Assembly: GCA_023135545.1 (NCBI GenBank)
Contig: JAGLSY010000085.1
Coordinates: 1-6,243 of the forward strand
Length of the DNA: 6,243 bases
DNA from: Thermoplasmata archaeon
GTDB taxonomy: Archaea; Thermoplasmatota; Thermoplasmata; SG8-5; JAGLSY01
Direction of reading: 5' to 3'
In this document: positions 1 to 5,885 of the stretch, piece after piece
Position numbering within the stretch: the stretch's first letter is position 1
Layout of the letters: every line of letters begins with the position of its first letter
Made by a program: the position numbers and the translations under genes
The notes under the pieces: model-generated
Seen by the model: the letters and a program-made list of their open reading frames with translations, nothing else
Database searches by the model: none
What the model was told of the DNA's origin: nothing

Positions 1-3000
1 CCAGGCTGGGAGATGAGGATGATGACAAGCTGGAGGACCTTGAGCTGGAAGATGCCAAACCGGCAATACCGACCAAGGATTTCATAAAACAGCTTCAGGA
101 CGAGACGAGTTGGGAAGAGGAGGAGGATTCCGACCTTCCGGACGTGGTGGAGATAGGCGAGGTGGTGGTCCTCGAGGACCTGGATGCCCTTGACCAGAAA
201 ATTACAGATGACCCCGAGAACGATGCCCTGTGGGCCCGAAAGGCCAGGCTTCTCTCCAAGGCAGGCAGCTTCGAGAAGGCCATATCATGTTATGACAAGG
301 CCGCCGAGCTCAACGTCGATATGGAGGCCGAGTACAAGAAGCTCATTCTGGAAATCCTACATGGAACCGCCATTTCCGATTCACCCGATGAGCTGGACGA
401 GCTGGACCTCGACACAGATATAGTCGACACAGATGCCGCAAAGGCCCGGCTGAAGGAGATTGATGAGGACCTGGCCCTTTTCCCGGGGACGGAGAGCCTG
501 CTTCAGGAGAAAGGAGAACTTCTGGATCAACTGGGCATGCATGAGGCGGCCCTCGAATGTTACAACCAGGTAATCCAGAGCTCGTACAAGGGTATAGAGG
601 CCATAGCCAGGAAGAAGAAGTACAGTGATTATCCTGACAGCCTGCAGATAGGCTTCACAGACGGTGATGGCCGTGTCAACGGCAGAATTAATGGAATTCT
701 ACTCGGGAGAGTCAATGGCCGGATAAACGGTCTGACCAATGGAAGGGTGAACGGTCTCACCAACGGCAGAATCAATGGACTGGTCAACGGCCGCAGCAAG
801 GTTAATGGCCTCACCAACGGCAGAATCAATGGACTGGTCAACGGCCGCAGCAAAGTTAATGGCCTCACCAACGGCAGAATCAATGGACTGGTCAACGGCC
901 GCAGCAAGGTCAACGGTCTCGTAAACGGGAAGGTAAATGGGCTCGTTAATGGTCTCACCAATGGCAAGGTCAATGGCCTACCCTTCACATTTGGAGGATT
1001 GATTAACGGTATGGGCCTCATCAACGGTGACGGGCTGGTGAGCAGCCGGAGCCGACTCCACCGCTCCAAGGCCAAGGGTTATGCCTCATCCCTCTGGAGG
1101 ACAAGGGTCAGCGTTATGGTCGTTCTCATATTCATGATGATGATAGTGCCGGTTCTGACGAACATGATGGTCGAGGATGGCAGCTACGGAATGTCCATAG
1201 ACGGCGATTTCGCGGACTGGCGGGAATTCACATCATACCATGATTCTTCACAGGACCAGATTTCCAATGACGACCTGAACATCATCGAAACAAAGATAAA
1301 TTTCAGGCCCCCCAACATCTTCCTGTACCTGAGGGTGGATGGTGATATTCTTGGCGGGCGCTCGACCAATGACACATCTGGCGTGGATTCAATATTCATA
1401 TTCGTGGACACCGACAGCGACTCCTCCACTGGCTATAATGTGTCCGGCATGGGCGCGGACGTGCTTCTGGCCATTCATGGCTGGGTGAACACGGCTCAGA
1501 GTGCCGATGTACTGAGGTTTGACAACGAGTTGGACCATGACGACTGGAAGGGCTTCGAGTACTCTCATAGGACGGTGACCGCGCTGCAGGACGGCGAGCT
1601 GGAGCTCAGGGTTGCCCTTAACGAGCTGGACACCTATTCCCAGCCTATCCTTCTCATCATGACCCAGGACTCCTTCGGGGAAAGGGATGTTGCCGACTCC
1701 ATGATAACCCCGCTCTACGGGACATTGAGGGTAAGCATGACAGAGGCCGTGGATGGCGATATTCTGTTGCCTGGTGAGTCGGATGCCGGGATGATAAGGC
1801 TGGAGAGCTTTGGCAGGGATTCGGAAGTGCTGGACATGACTTTCGGGCTCCAGGGCCAGCTTGAAGTGGACGGCATGGATAATCTCAGGCTTCTGATGGA
1901 CACCGACGGAGATGGGCTATACAACCCTCTGGTCGATGAGGAAATCGAAGCTACCCCGGTTCAGAACGGCAGGAGTTTCACATTCACCCTGGAAGATTCC
2001 CTTGAAATCGAGGCCAATGAGCAATTGGACATCTTCCTGGCCTTTGACGTGGCACAGGCAACCGCTGCCGAGAATGTGGGCGTCAAAATTATCTCATTAG
2101 CGGTTTCGGACGGTGTCCTCGTCCAGATAGCCGAGAACTCGGGCTCGCTTCACAACATCGGGGCCGCCGACACCATCGAGATCGACGGGGCCTTCGGTGA
2201 TTGGGAAAATGTAGGCCAGAACATTGACGCGGCCAATGACGTGACCAATGGAAACATCAATCACAACCAGACCAGGATAAACCGGAACGTGGACATCAGC
2301 GATTACAGGCTCAGCGTTGACGACCGCCTTCTCGTTTACACATCGGTTGCAGGAGTGGCAATGGGCGGCATCGATGTCCCCATGATAAGGTACAGGCCAG
2401 TGTACGTCCCACCTGCAAATGTAACCCCAACACCCATTCCGGATTCGGATAATGATGGAGTTCCCGACGTCCACGACGGCCCGGACGGTTCACTGGCCCA
2501 TGATTTCGACAATGACGGTGTGGACGATGCGGATTCCGGGGGAGACCGCGACGGTGACGGCATCATAGATTACGGATATGATGGCGGCCAGGACTACTGG
2601 CTCAACACAACGATACCATTGGATTTCGATGCCGAATACGCCAACAGGACGGTCAGCAGGTTCATAGGGCCCATAGCACCGGTTCAGGTTCAGATTAAAG
2701 GACTGGATTACCTCAGCATATACATCGACTCGGACAACAACATCAGCACCGGGGCATACATCAACGGAAGGCTGGGGGCCGATCACATGGCCCTGGTATC
2801 GGGCCGCAACAACGTTATAGTGTCCAGCGAGTTATACAGATACGACCGTTCATTTCTGATCCCATGGGTAAAAGTGGCTGATATGACATCGGCCCTGGAC
2901 TACCACAGGATGGAGATGGGCGTACCGCTTTCTCTCCTGGGCATTAGCGCCCTGGACGAGTTTTCCATATCATTGGAAATGTCGGACTGGAAGCATTCCC

Positions 3001-3941
3001 AGGATGTAAGTGATGAACCTCTGGACCACATTGCACTGGCAACGGGCACAAGGGCGGCCCCAATTGATGACGAGCCGAGGGCTCCACCAACCCCGGTCCC
3101 ATTGGTGACCATTGCAAAGAGCGTGGACCTGAGGACCGCGGAGCCAGGCGATTACCTGAACTACACCATAACTCTCACAAACAAAAGAAAGGCGGAAACA
3201 GCGGCCTTCGTCTGGGTCAACGACACCCTGCCATCCGGAGTAACATATGTGAGCGACACCAGCGGCCTGACACCCTCGGTGAACGGCGACACCTACACAT
3301 ACCCATACACCAATCTTGTTGCCGACACTACCATTACTTTTGTAATAACCGTGAGGGTGGACGATACCACGGCTGATGGCACAACTCTTTTGAACAATGT
3401 GGATGTCGATTTCACGGACTCGACCGGCACACCCTATGGAACCGACACTGACAGTGCCAGCACAGATTGTGTGAGGCCAGACATATCTGTCGAGAAGGTG
3501 GCAAACACGACCACCGCCTACCCCGGAACCCTGGTTACATACACCATCTGGTACAACAACACAGGCGGCGGCAATGCCGGGGATGTCTGGATAAACGATA
3601 CCATACCTGGCGGGACAATATTCCAGTCATCCACACCTGCTCCCACAACGGTGAACGGTGATGACTACACCTGGTATTTCCCGAATGTTCGGAAAAACAC
3701 GGTCAATTCGATAACGATAACCGTGATGGTTGACCCGCTGGCCACTCCGGGAACCACCATAACAAACTGGGCATCCTTGAATTACACGGCCCTCAATGGC
3801 CATGCCTTCGCCGAGCAGTCCGATTCGGCGGTAATCAATGTCATTATCATACCGGAATTCAGCACAATTGCGCCGCTGGCCCTTGGAATACTGGGACTGG
3901 CCTTTGTCGGATTCCGCAGAAGAAAGGAAGTGATTAGATGA
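1..3941 (+). CDS. Giant membrane-spanning surface protein: TPR, xNG repeats, TM helix, two CBM9/DOMON-like domains, two DUF11 domains, PEF-CTERM-like tail (5' partial)
   Basis: The frame is open from base 3 to the left edge, so the start lies upstream. The GTG at 144 is only the first start-like codon in view, and the 47 codons before it encode the same kind of acidic, Glu/Asp-rich sequence. Counting visible residues from base 3 (1312 in all): acidic segment 1-65; two TPR-like helix pairs about 69-105 and 149-206; 25 xNG units 225-342; basic stretch then TM helix about 369-390; CBM9/DOMON-like domain 399-568; a beta-rich region 577-724 with a D-T-D-G-D-G loop; a second CBM9/DOMON-like domain 727-1013 with an Asp-rich insert; two DUF11 domains 1034-1283; PEF-CTERM-like tail 1284-1312. 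Sequons occur only after the TM helix, which supports N-inside topology. The role is inferred: a cell-surface binding or scaffold protein with a cytoplasmic protein-interaction part. Ligand and enzyme activity are unknown. Domain calls are by eye; the existence of the gene is very secure. Confidence 0.93.
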   Translation, partial: RLGDEDDDKLEDLELEDAKPAIPTKDFIKQLQDETSWEEEEDSDLPDVVEIGEVVVLEDLDALDQKITDDPENDALWARKARLLSKAGSFEKAISCYDKAAELNVDMEAEYKKLILEILHGTAISDSPDELDELDLDTDIVDTDAAKARLKEIDEDLALFPGTESLLQEKGELLDQLGMHEAALECYNQVIQSSYKGIEAIARKKKYSDYPDSLQIGFTDGDGRVNGRINGILLGRVNGRINGLTNGRVNGLTNGRINGLVNGRSKVNGLTNGRINGLVNGRSKVNGLTNGRINGLVNGRSKVNGLVNGKVNGLVNGLTNGKVNGLPFTFGGLINGMGLINGDGLVSSRSRLHRSKAKGYASSLWRTRVSVMVVLIFMMMIVPVLTNMMVEDGSYGMSIDGDFADWREFTSYHDSSQDQISNDDLNIIETKINFRPPNIFLYLRVDGDILGGRSTNDTSGVDSIFIFVDTDSDSSTGYNVSGMGADVLLAIHGWVNTAQSADVLRFDNELDHDDWKGFEYSHRTVTALQDGELELRVALNELDTYSQPILLIMTQDSFGERDVADSMITPLYGTLRVSMTEAVDGDILLPGESDAGMIRLESFGRDSEVLDMTFGLQGQLEVDGMDNLRLLMDTDGDGLYNPLVDEEIEATPVQNGRSFTFTLEDSLEIEANEQLDIFLAFDVAQATAAENVGVKIISLAVSDGVLVQIAENSGSLHNIGAADTIEIDGAFGDWENVGQNIDAANDVTNGNINHNQTRINRNVDISDYRLSVDDRLLVYTSVAGVAMGGIDVPMIRYRPVYVPPANVTPTPIPDSDNDGVPDVHDGPDGSLAHDFDNDGVDDADSGGDRDGDGIIDYGYDGGQDYWLNTTIPLDFDAEYANRTVSRFIGPIAPVQVQIKGLDYLSIYIDSDNNISTGAYINGRLGADHMALVSGRNNVIVSSELYRYDRSFLIPWVKVADMTSALDYHRMEMGVPLSLLGISALDEFSISLEMSDWKHSQDVSDEPLDHIALATGTRAAPIDDEPRAPPTPVPLVTIAKSVDLRTAEPGDYLNYTITLTNKRKAETAAFVWVNDTLPSGVTYVSDTSGLTPSVNGDTYTYPYTNLVADTTITFVITVRVDDTTADGTTLLNNVDVDFTDSTGTPYGTDTDSASTDCVRPDISVEKVANTTTAYPGTLVTYTIWYNNTGGGNAGDVWINDTIPGGTIFQSSTPAPTTVNGDDYTWYFPNVRKNTVNSITITVMVDPLATPGTTITNWASLNYTALNGHAFAEQSDSAVINVIIIPEFSTIAPLALGILGLAFVGFRRRKEVIR
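675..1028 (+). repeat. Array of 25 (V/I/T)-Asn-Gly units within the giant protein
   Basis: Tetrapeptides of the form (V/I/T)-N-G-(R/K/L) follow one another almost without interruption. The fourth residue often alternates between a basic residue and Leu, giving an octad such as T-N-G-R-I-N-G-L. Interruptions are few: L-L-G-R near the start, an extra S-K after three of the R units, and P-F-T-F-G-G-L before the last two units. At DNA level this is a degenerate 12-bp period with a 24-bp superperiod. The array lies between the TPR part and the basic residues preceding the TM helix, so it should be cytoplasmic and juxtamembrane. I recall NG-rich repeats in other Thermoplasmatota proteins but cannot verify this, and I know of no assigned function. 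Confidence 0.93.
747..908 (+). repeat. Three tandem 54-bp units inside the xNG array
   Basis: The units are 747-800, 801-854 and 855-908, each encoding the same 18 residues, VNGLTNGRINGLVNGRSK. Units 2 and 3 differ at one base (AAA versus AAG in the last codon). Unit 1 differs from unit 3 at three bases, all silent and within its first three codons. The flanking xNG units are much more diverged. This points to recent in-frame tandem duplication and possible copy-number variation between strains. Confidence 0.95.
1107..1172 (+). other. Transmembrane helix (internal membrane anchor)
   Basis: About 20 hydrophobic residues (Val, Ile, Leu, Met, Phe, one Pro) end at about M-M-V. They are preceded by a basic stretch with several Arg, Lys and His between 1044 and 1106. 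Under the positive-inside rule this puts the TPR/xNG part in the cytoplasm and everything after it outside. It lies about 370 visible residues from the N-terminal edge, too far in to be a cleaved signal peptide. Confidence 0.85.
1197..1706 (+). other. CBM9/DOMON-like beta-sandwich domain, copy 1
   Basis: The domain opens with I-D-G-D-F-A-D-W at 1197-1220, the usual first strand of CBM9-like and related sugar- or ligand-binding sandwiches. Further in there are beta strands with F-L-Y-L-R-V-D-G, then F-V-D-T-D-S-D-S-S-T-G-Y and G-M-G-A-D, and a closing L-R-V-A-L-N-E-L. The D-T-D-S-D run may bind calcium. The family call is by motif only, and the ligand is unknown. End coordinate approximate. 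Confidence 0.55.
2181..3040 (+). other. CBM9/DOMON-like beta-sandwich domain, copy 2, split by an Asp-rich insert
   Basis: I-D-G-A-F-G-D-W at 2181-2204 matches the opening of copy 1. The later core of copy 1 reappears only after about 2700, as I-Y-I-D-S-D-N-N-I-S-T-G and G-R-L-G-A-D-H, followed by a matching closing strand, M-G-V-P-L-S-L-L. The segment between the two halves is absent from copy 1 and carries the Asp-rich Ca-type loops. I read this as one domain interrupted by an insertion. Domain end is approximate. Confidence 0.5.
2442..2588 (+). other. Thrombospondin type 3-like calcium-binding Asp loops
   Basis: Three D-x-D-x-D-G type loops occur in about 49 residues: D-S-D-N-D-G-V, D-F-D-N-D-G-V-D-D and D-R-D-G-D-G-I-I-D. 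This spacing is typical of type 3 repeats that bind several calcium ions and form a rigid rod. It is consistent with an extracellular location. A similar single loop, D-T-D-G-D-G-L-Y, lies at 1899-1922. Confidence 0.75.
3102..3851 (+). other. Two tandem DUF11 domains
   Basis: Two copies start at about 3102 and 3480. Each shows the DUF11 pattern: an opening I-x-K-x-V/A-x-x-x-x-A-x-P-G, then L-x-Y-T-I-x-x-x-N, then V-W-(V/I)-N-D-T-(L/I)-P-x-G, and a final strand ending in N-x-(V/A)-x-(V/L). DUF11 forms immunoglobulin-like stalks in secreted archaeal and bacterial surface proteins. The two probably act as a spacer that holds the ligand-binding domains away from the C-terminal anchor. Confidence 0.85.
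3852..3938 (+). other. PEF-CTERM-like surface sorting signal
   Basis: The last 29 residues read P-E-F-S-T, then a hydrophobic helix of about 18 residues, then R-R-R-K-E with V-I-R at the end. This is the three-part layout of archaeal PEF-CTERM signals: P-E-F motif, membrane helix, basic tail. Such signals are proposed substrates of archaeosortases, which would remove the tail and attach the protein to a lipid. No archaeosortase gene is in the window. If it is not processed, the segment would still be a second membrane helix. Confidence 0.8.
3926..3933 (+). promoter_or_regulatory. Shine-Dalgarno-like site for the 56-residue downstream ORF
   Basis: GGAAGTGA lies inside the last codons of the giant gene and differs at one position from the archaeal GGAGGTGA. 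The purine core ends 7 nt before the ATG at 3938. It supports translation starting at 3938 together with the 4-base overlap. Confidence 0.5.
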
Positions 3942-4108
3942 ATGAAATCAAGAATGATAATAGGACAGATGTGCTTTATAAAACACATCTACCATCCTTT
4001 AACTGGATGAAGAAGATAAGAAAACTGTCCGAGAAGGTTCTCAACAACCTTCCCCTCTTCATGTTCGGCCTGTTGATGTTCGCGACGCTGGCATTAGATA
4101 TATTCTAG
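3938..4108 (+). CDS. 56-residue membrane miniprotein overlapping the giant gene
   Basis: The ATG at 3938 overlaps the upstream TGA in an ATGA arrangement, and GGAAGTGA lies just before it, so translational coupling in one mRNA is likely. The product begins MNEIKNDNRTDVLYK. It has a basic middle (M-K-K-I-R-K-L-S-E-K, from residue 24) and ends in a hydrophobic helix of about 17 residues (about 38-54) that stops two residues before the C-terminus. This suggests a tail-anchored protein with its N-terminus in the cytoplasm. I do not recognise a family. Its position makes it a candidate accessory factor of the giant surface protein. The internal ATG at 4007 is an alternative start giving 33 residues. 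Coding status rests on the overlap, the ribosome site and the plausible helix, not on homology. Confidence 0.55.
   Translation: MNEIKNDNRTDVLYKTHLPSFNWMKKIRKLSEKVLNNLPLFMFGLLMFATLALDIF
3975..3982 (+). promoter_or_regulatory. Possible internal TATA box
   Basis: TTTATAAA is centred about 28 nt before the in-frame ATG at 4007, the distance expected for a leaderless archaeal transcript. It could drive a short form of the miniprotein that keeps only the basic segment and membrane helix. It lies within coding sequence and may be chance. Confidence 0.2.
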
Positions 4109-4127
4109 ATGCCGGTAGAAGCACCAG

Positions 4128-4142
4128 CCATGAACATCATGG
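4128..4142 (+). terminator. Small hairpin in the convergent gap, possible terminator of the + strand operon
   Basis: CCATGA and TCATGG form a perfect 6-bp stem around a 3-nt loop, 20 nt after the miniprotein stop. The sequence after it turns AT-rich (from about 4164), but there is no clean T run. A further CCATGA copy occurs at 4145-4150. The whole gap between the two stop codons (4109-4172) is only 64 bp and must hold the ends of both convergent transcripts. Confidence 0.3.
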
Positions 4143-4172
4143 GGCCATGAAAGAGCCAGTGCTATTTCTAAA

Positions 4173-5744
4173 TTAATCAAATTTCAATTTTACAAAATTC
4201 ATATCCTCGACAAGCTGGGGTTCATCAAGTGCCGCGGCCAGTTCCTTTTCTGATTTGAAAGGTCGAGAGCGAATTATTCTCGCCGCCCGCTTCTTTCCGA
4301 TGCCTGGCAATGATGCCAGTGCCTGCATGCTGGCCTTGTTTATGTTAAAGGGATATTGAATTCCTGTTATACTTCTCTGGCCGTGGGAGATTATCACCAG
4401 ATCAGAAAAGTTCTCCAGTCCGGTCTGGTATGGCAATCCGACAAGGATGGGGTAGGTTCCAACCTGCCTGCCGAAGCTCCGCTTTCCCCTGTCCAGTTCC
4501 ATGTAAACATCCCTGAGCACGGTGCCGGTCGGGATCACCCTCTCCAGCATTGGCGCATCTATCTCTTCCCTTACCCGTTTTTTGAACATGATGAAGTTCT
4601 TTTTCAGCCGGTTGGGTGCAAAATCTCGCCGGGCGGAGGCCACCTGCCTGATGTTTATCCGCCTCAGCATGAGGCCGGCATCCAGCACATCCTTGAGAAA
4701 GAAAAAATTGTGGTCATAAGTTCCTTTCAACTCGCCGTCCAGACCTGCCACGAAGTTGAGGCCCGGAAGAAGCCTGGGCATTCCGTTCTCCGCCCTCTCG
4801 GCCCCGACAGCGTTGACCATCTTTATAGCATCCATGACCTGCTCCGGACTGGCATTTAAATTGTTCGCCTCCACAACGGCCGGGTCCGCGCTCTCGATTC
4901 CCATGGACAGGAGATTGCCGCCTGTGCACACCCTCACAAGCCCCTCCAGTATCTCCCTGGATTCTGTAGGGTGGCTGGCCATGATTCCGGGATTGGCATT
5001 GTCGGTGTGCAGAACCTTTACCCCATCCAGCCTGGCCAGTGATTTGAACAAGCCCTTCAGGGCTCCTATGTTGGGCCTGGGCGCGTCCTCTCCCAGTTCC
5101 TCGGTCATGTAGGTGAAAAGGCAGGACTGGCCCCCCAGCCTGAAGTTGACGGCTCCCAACTTCAGAAGCTCCTTCATCTCATCTAAAATATCCCGGGACG
5201 GCCTGAAGACAGGCTCCCCGTAATTCATCTCGGGGCAGAAACTGCATCCCCCTGACACGTACCTGGGACAGCCGAAGGACATGTCAATTTCCAGCATCAG
5301 GGGTTGTGGAAAATCCGGGTGCTGGTCGATAATATCCGCGCCTGATAAAGACCACTCCCTCCACTCCTCTGCGGTTCTTTTCCGGGGTGTTGAAGTGCCG
5401 GAAGCCAGCATGTCATATATCATGGCGTCAGGGTCGCCTTTCCCGGCCAGGGAGCTCCACACATGAACCTCCCCGTTGAAGTTCTTTCTTATCTCGGATA
5501 CCTCTCTTTCCGAGGCCGGCATCCCGCGAAGGTACTTGCCCGGTACATTGGCATTGGCAATTATAAATAGAAAAATTGAACTGGCTCTTTTGCCCTGCCT
5601 CCACTGGTCGATGGTGATGTATTCGACCTCGTTGCCGCTGGCTTTAACGGCCCCGGCCACGTACCTGGGATATGGAGCCAGGAAGGGCGGGACACCCAGC
5701 CGCGAGGGTTCATCGGTATAGCCGTCCAGCAGTGTTATTAGCAT
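4173..5744 (-). CDS. Radical SAM protein with C-terminal helix-hairpin-helix (COG1031-like)
   Basis: The 523-residue product starts M-L-I-T-L-L-D-G-Y. Residues 1-150 resemble the Rossmann-like N-terminal region of B12-binding-type radical SAM proteins. The cluster motif is C159-x7-C167-x2-C170, within G-C-P-R-Y-V-S-G-G-C-S-F-C, instead of the usual C-x3-C-x2-C. Supporting barrel motifs are R-L-G-G-Q (202-206), M-G-I-E-S (281-285) and R-R-I-N-I-R-Q-V (361-368). Residues about 468-507 form a helix-hairpin-helix with L-P-G-I-G-K-K-R-A, a nucleic-acid-binding motif. This layout matches the mainly archaeal proteins described as radical SAM enzymes with a C-terminal helix-hairpin-helix. The substrate is not known to me; the hairpin suggests RNA or DNA, by inference. 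There is no Shine-Dalgarno sequence, and a TATA-like box about 28 nt upstream supports this start as leaderless. It stands alone, convergent with the surface-protein operon. Confidence 0.92.
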   Translation of the reverse strand: MLITLLDGYTDEPSRLGVPPFLAPYPRYVAGAVKASGNEVEYITIDQWRQGKRASSIFLFIIANANVPGKYLRGMPASEREVSEIRKNFNGEVHVWSSLAGKGDPDAMIYDMLASGTSTPRKRTAEEWREWSLSGADIIDQHPDFPQPLMLEIDMSFGCPRYVSGGCSFCPEMNYGEPVFRPSRDILDEMKELLKLGAVNFRLGGQSCLFTYMTEELGEDAPRPNIGALKGLFKSLARLDGVKVLHTDNANPGIMASHPTESREILEGLVRVCTGGNLLSMGIESADPAVVEANNLNASPEQVMDAIKMVNAVGAERAENGMPRLLPGLNFVAGLDGELKGTYDHNFFFLKDVLDAGLMLRRINIRQVASARRDFAPNRLKKNFIMFKKRVREEIDAPMLERVIPTGTVLRDVYMELDRGKRSFGRQVGTYPILVGLPYQTGLENFSDLVIISHGQRSITGIQYPFNINKASMQALASLPGIGKKRAARIIRSRPFKSEKELAAALDEPQLVEDMNFVKLKFD

Positions 5745-5755
5745 AGCCTATGCTA
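5739..5755. promoter_or_regulatory. Perfect 17-bp palindrome over the start codon, candidate operator
   Basis: TAGCATAGCCTATGCTA has 8-bp arms around one central base, and the start codon of the radical SAM gene (5744-5742) lies within one arm. The predicted transcription start is inside or next to it, so a dimeric repressor bound here would block initiation. At RNA level the arms could pair only if the transcript began upstream of the palindrome. Confidence 0.5.
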
Positions 5756-5765
5756 TCATCTCAAC

Positions 5766-5778
5766 ATATTAAAAATAT
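5766..5778 (-). promoter_or_regulatory. TATA-like promoter of the radical SAM gene
   Basis: Read on the minus strand, ATATTTTTAATAT is centred 28 nt before the A of the ATG. This matches an archaeal TATA box placing transcription start at or next to the start codon. The absence of a Shine-Dalgarno sequence in the intervening bases agrees. The box is itself an imperfect AT palindrome (ATATT/AATAT). No clear BRE could be assigned. Confidence 0.6.
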
Positions 5779-5850
5779 CTCAAAAAAGAAAAATGAAGAG
5801 ATCGAATCAAACCCTTGAAATGTAGAGTTATCGATATGTGTTTGATAAAA

Positions 5851-5885
5851 TAGATGCGTCCATATACTGAGAAAATACGCATCTA
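5851..5885. repeat. 9-bp perfect inverted repeat with 17-nt spacer
   Basis: TAGATGCGT (5851-5859) and ACGCATCTA (5877-5885) are perfect reverse complements. Read on the minus strand, the arm ends beside TTTTATC, so it could be a second, back-up termination hairpin after the one at 5914-5944. It could instead be an upstream protein-binding site of the radical SAM gene, about 107 bp from its start. The rest of 5779-5850 is AT-rich and I see nothing else in it. Confidence 0.45.

Noticed and set aside
144..146. GTG as the start of the giant protein
   Set aside because: The frame is open upstream to the window edge and the 47 preceding codons encode a similar acidic protein. No promoter or ribosome site was seen before 144.
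675..1028. CRISPR array or DNA-level iteron
   Set aside because: The repeats are contiguous, in frame and vary silently at third codon positions; there are no spacers. Protein-level selection explains the pattern.
629..1075. 148-codon minus-strand ORF rich in Pro and Leu opposite the xNG repeats
   Set aside because: It is the antisense shadow of the repeat: Asn-Gly codons read backwards avoid stops and yield a P-L-T/R-P-L pattern. It has no independent start signal.
2097..2786. Several minus-strand ORFs of 60-125 codons opposite the Asp-rich region
   Set aside because: They overlap each other in different frames and lie opposite GAC/GAT-rich coding sequence, which lacks stops in antisense. 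No domain was recognised.
3942..4010. Alternative 22-codon ORF from the ATG at 3942
   Set aside because: It is very short, with no plausible domain, whereas the 3938 frame has the ATGA overlap and a membrane helix.
4356..5112. Plus-strand ORFs of 167 and 118 codons opposite the radical SAM gene
   Set aside because: The minus-strand frame has clear conserved motifs over its full length; the plus-strand products have no recognisable motif.
5828..5848. Short inverted repeat TTATC/GATAA in the AT-rich gap
   Set aside because: Only 5-bp arms in an AT-rich context; expected by chance.
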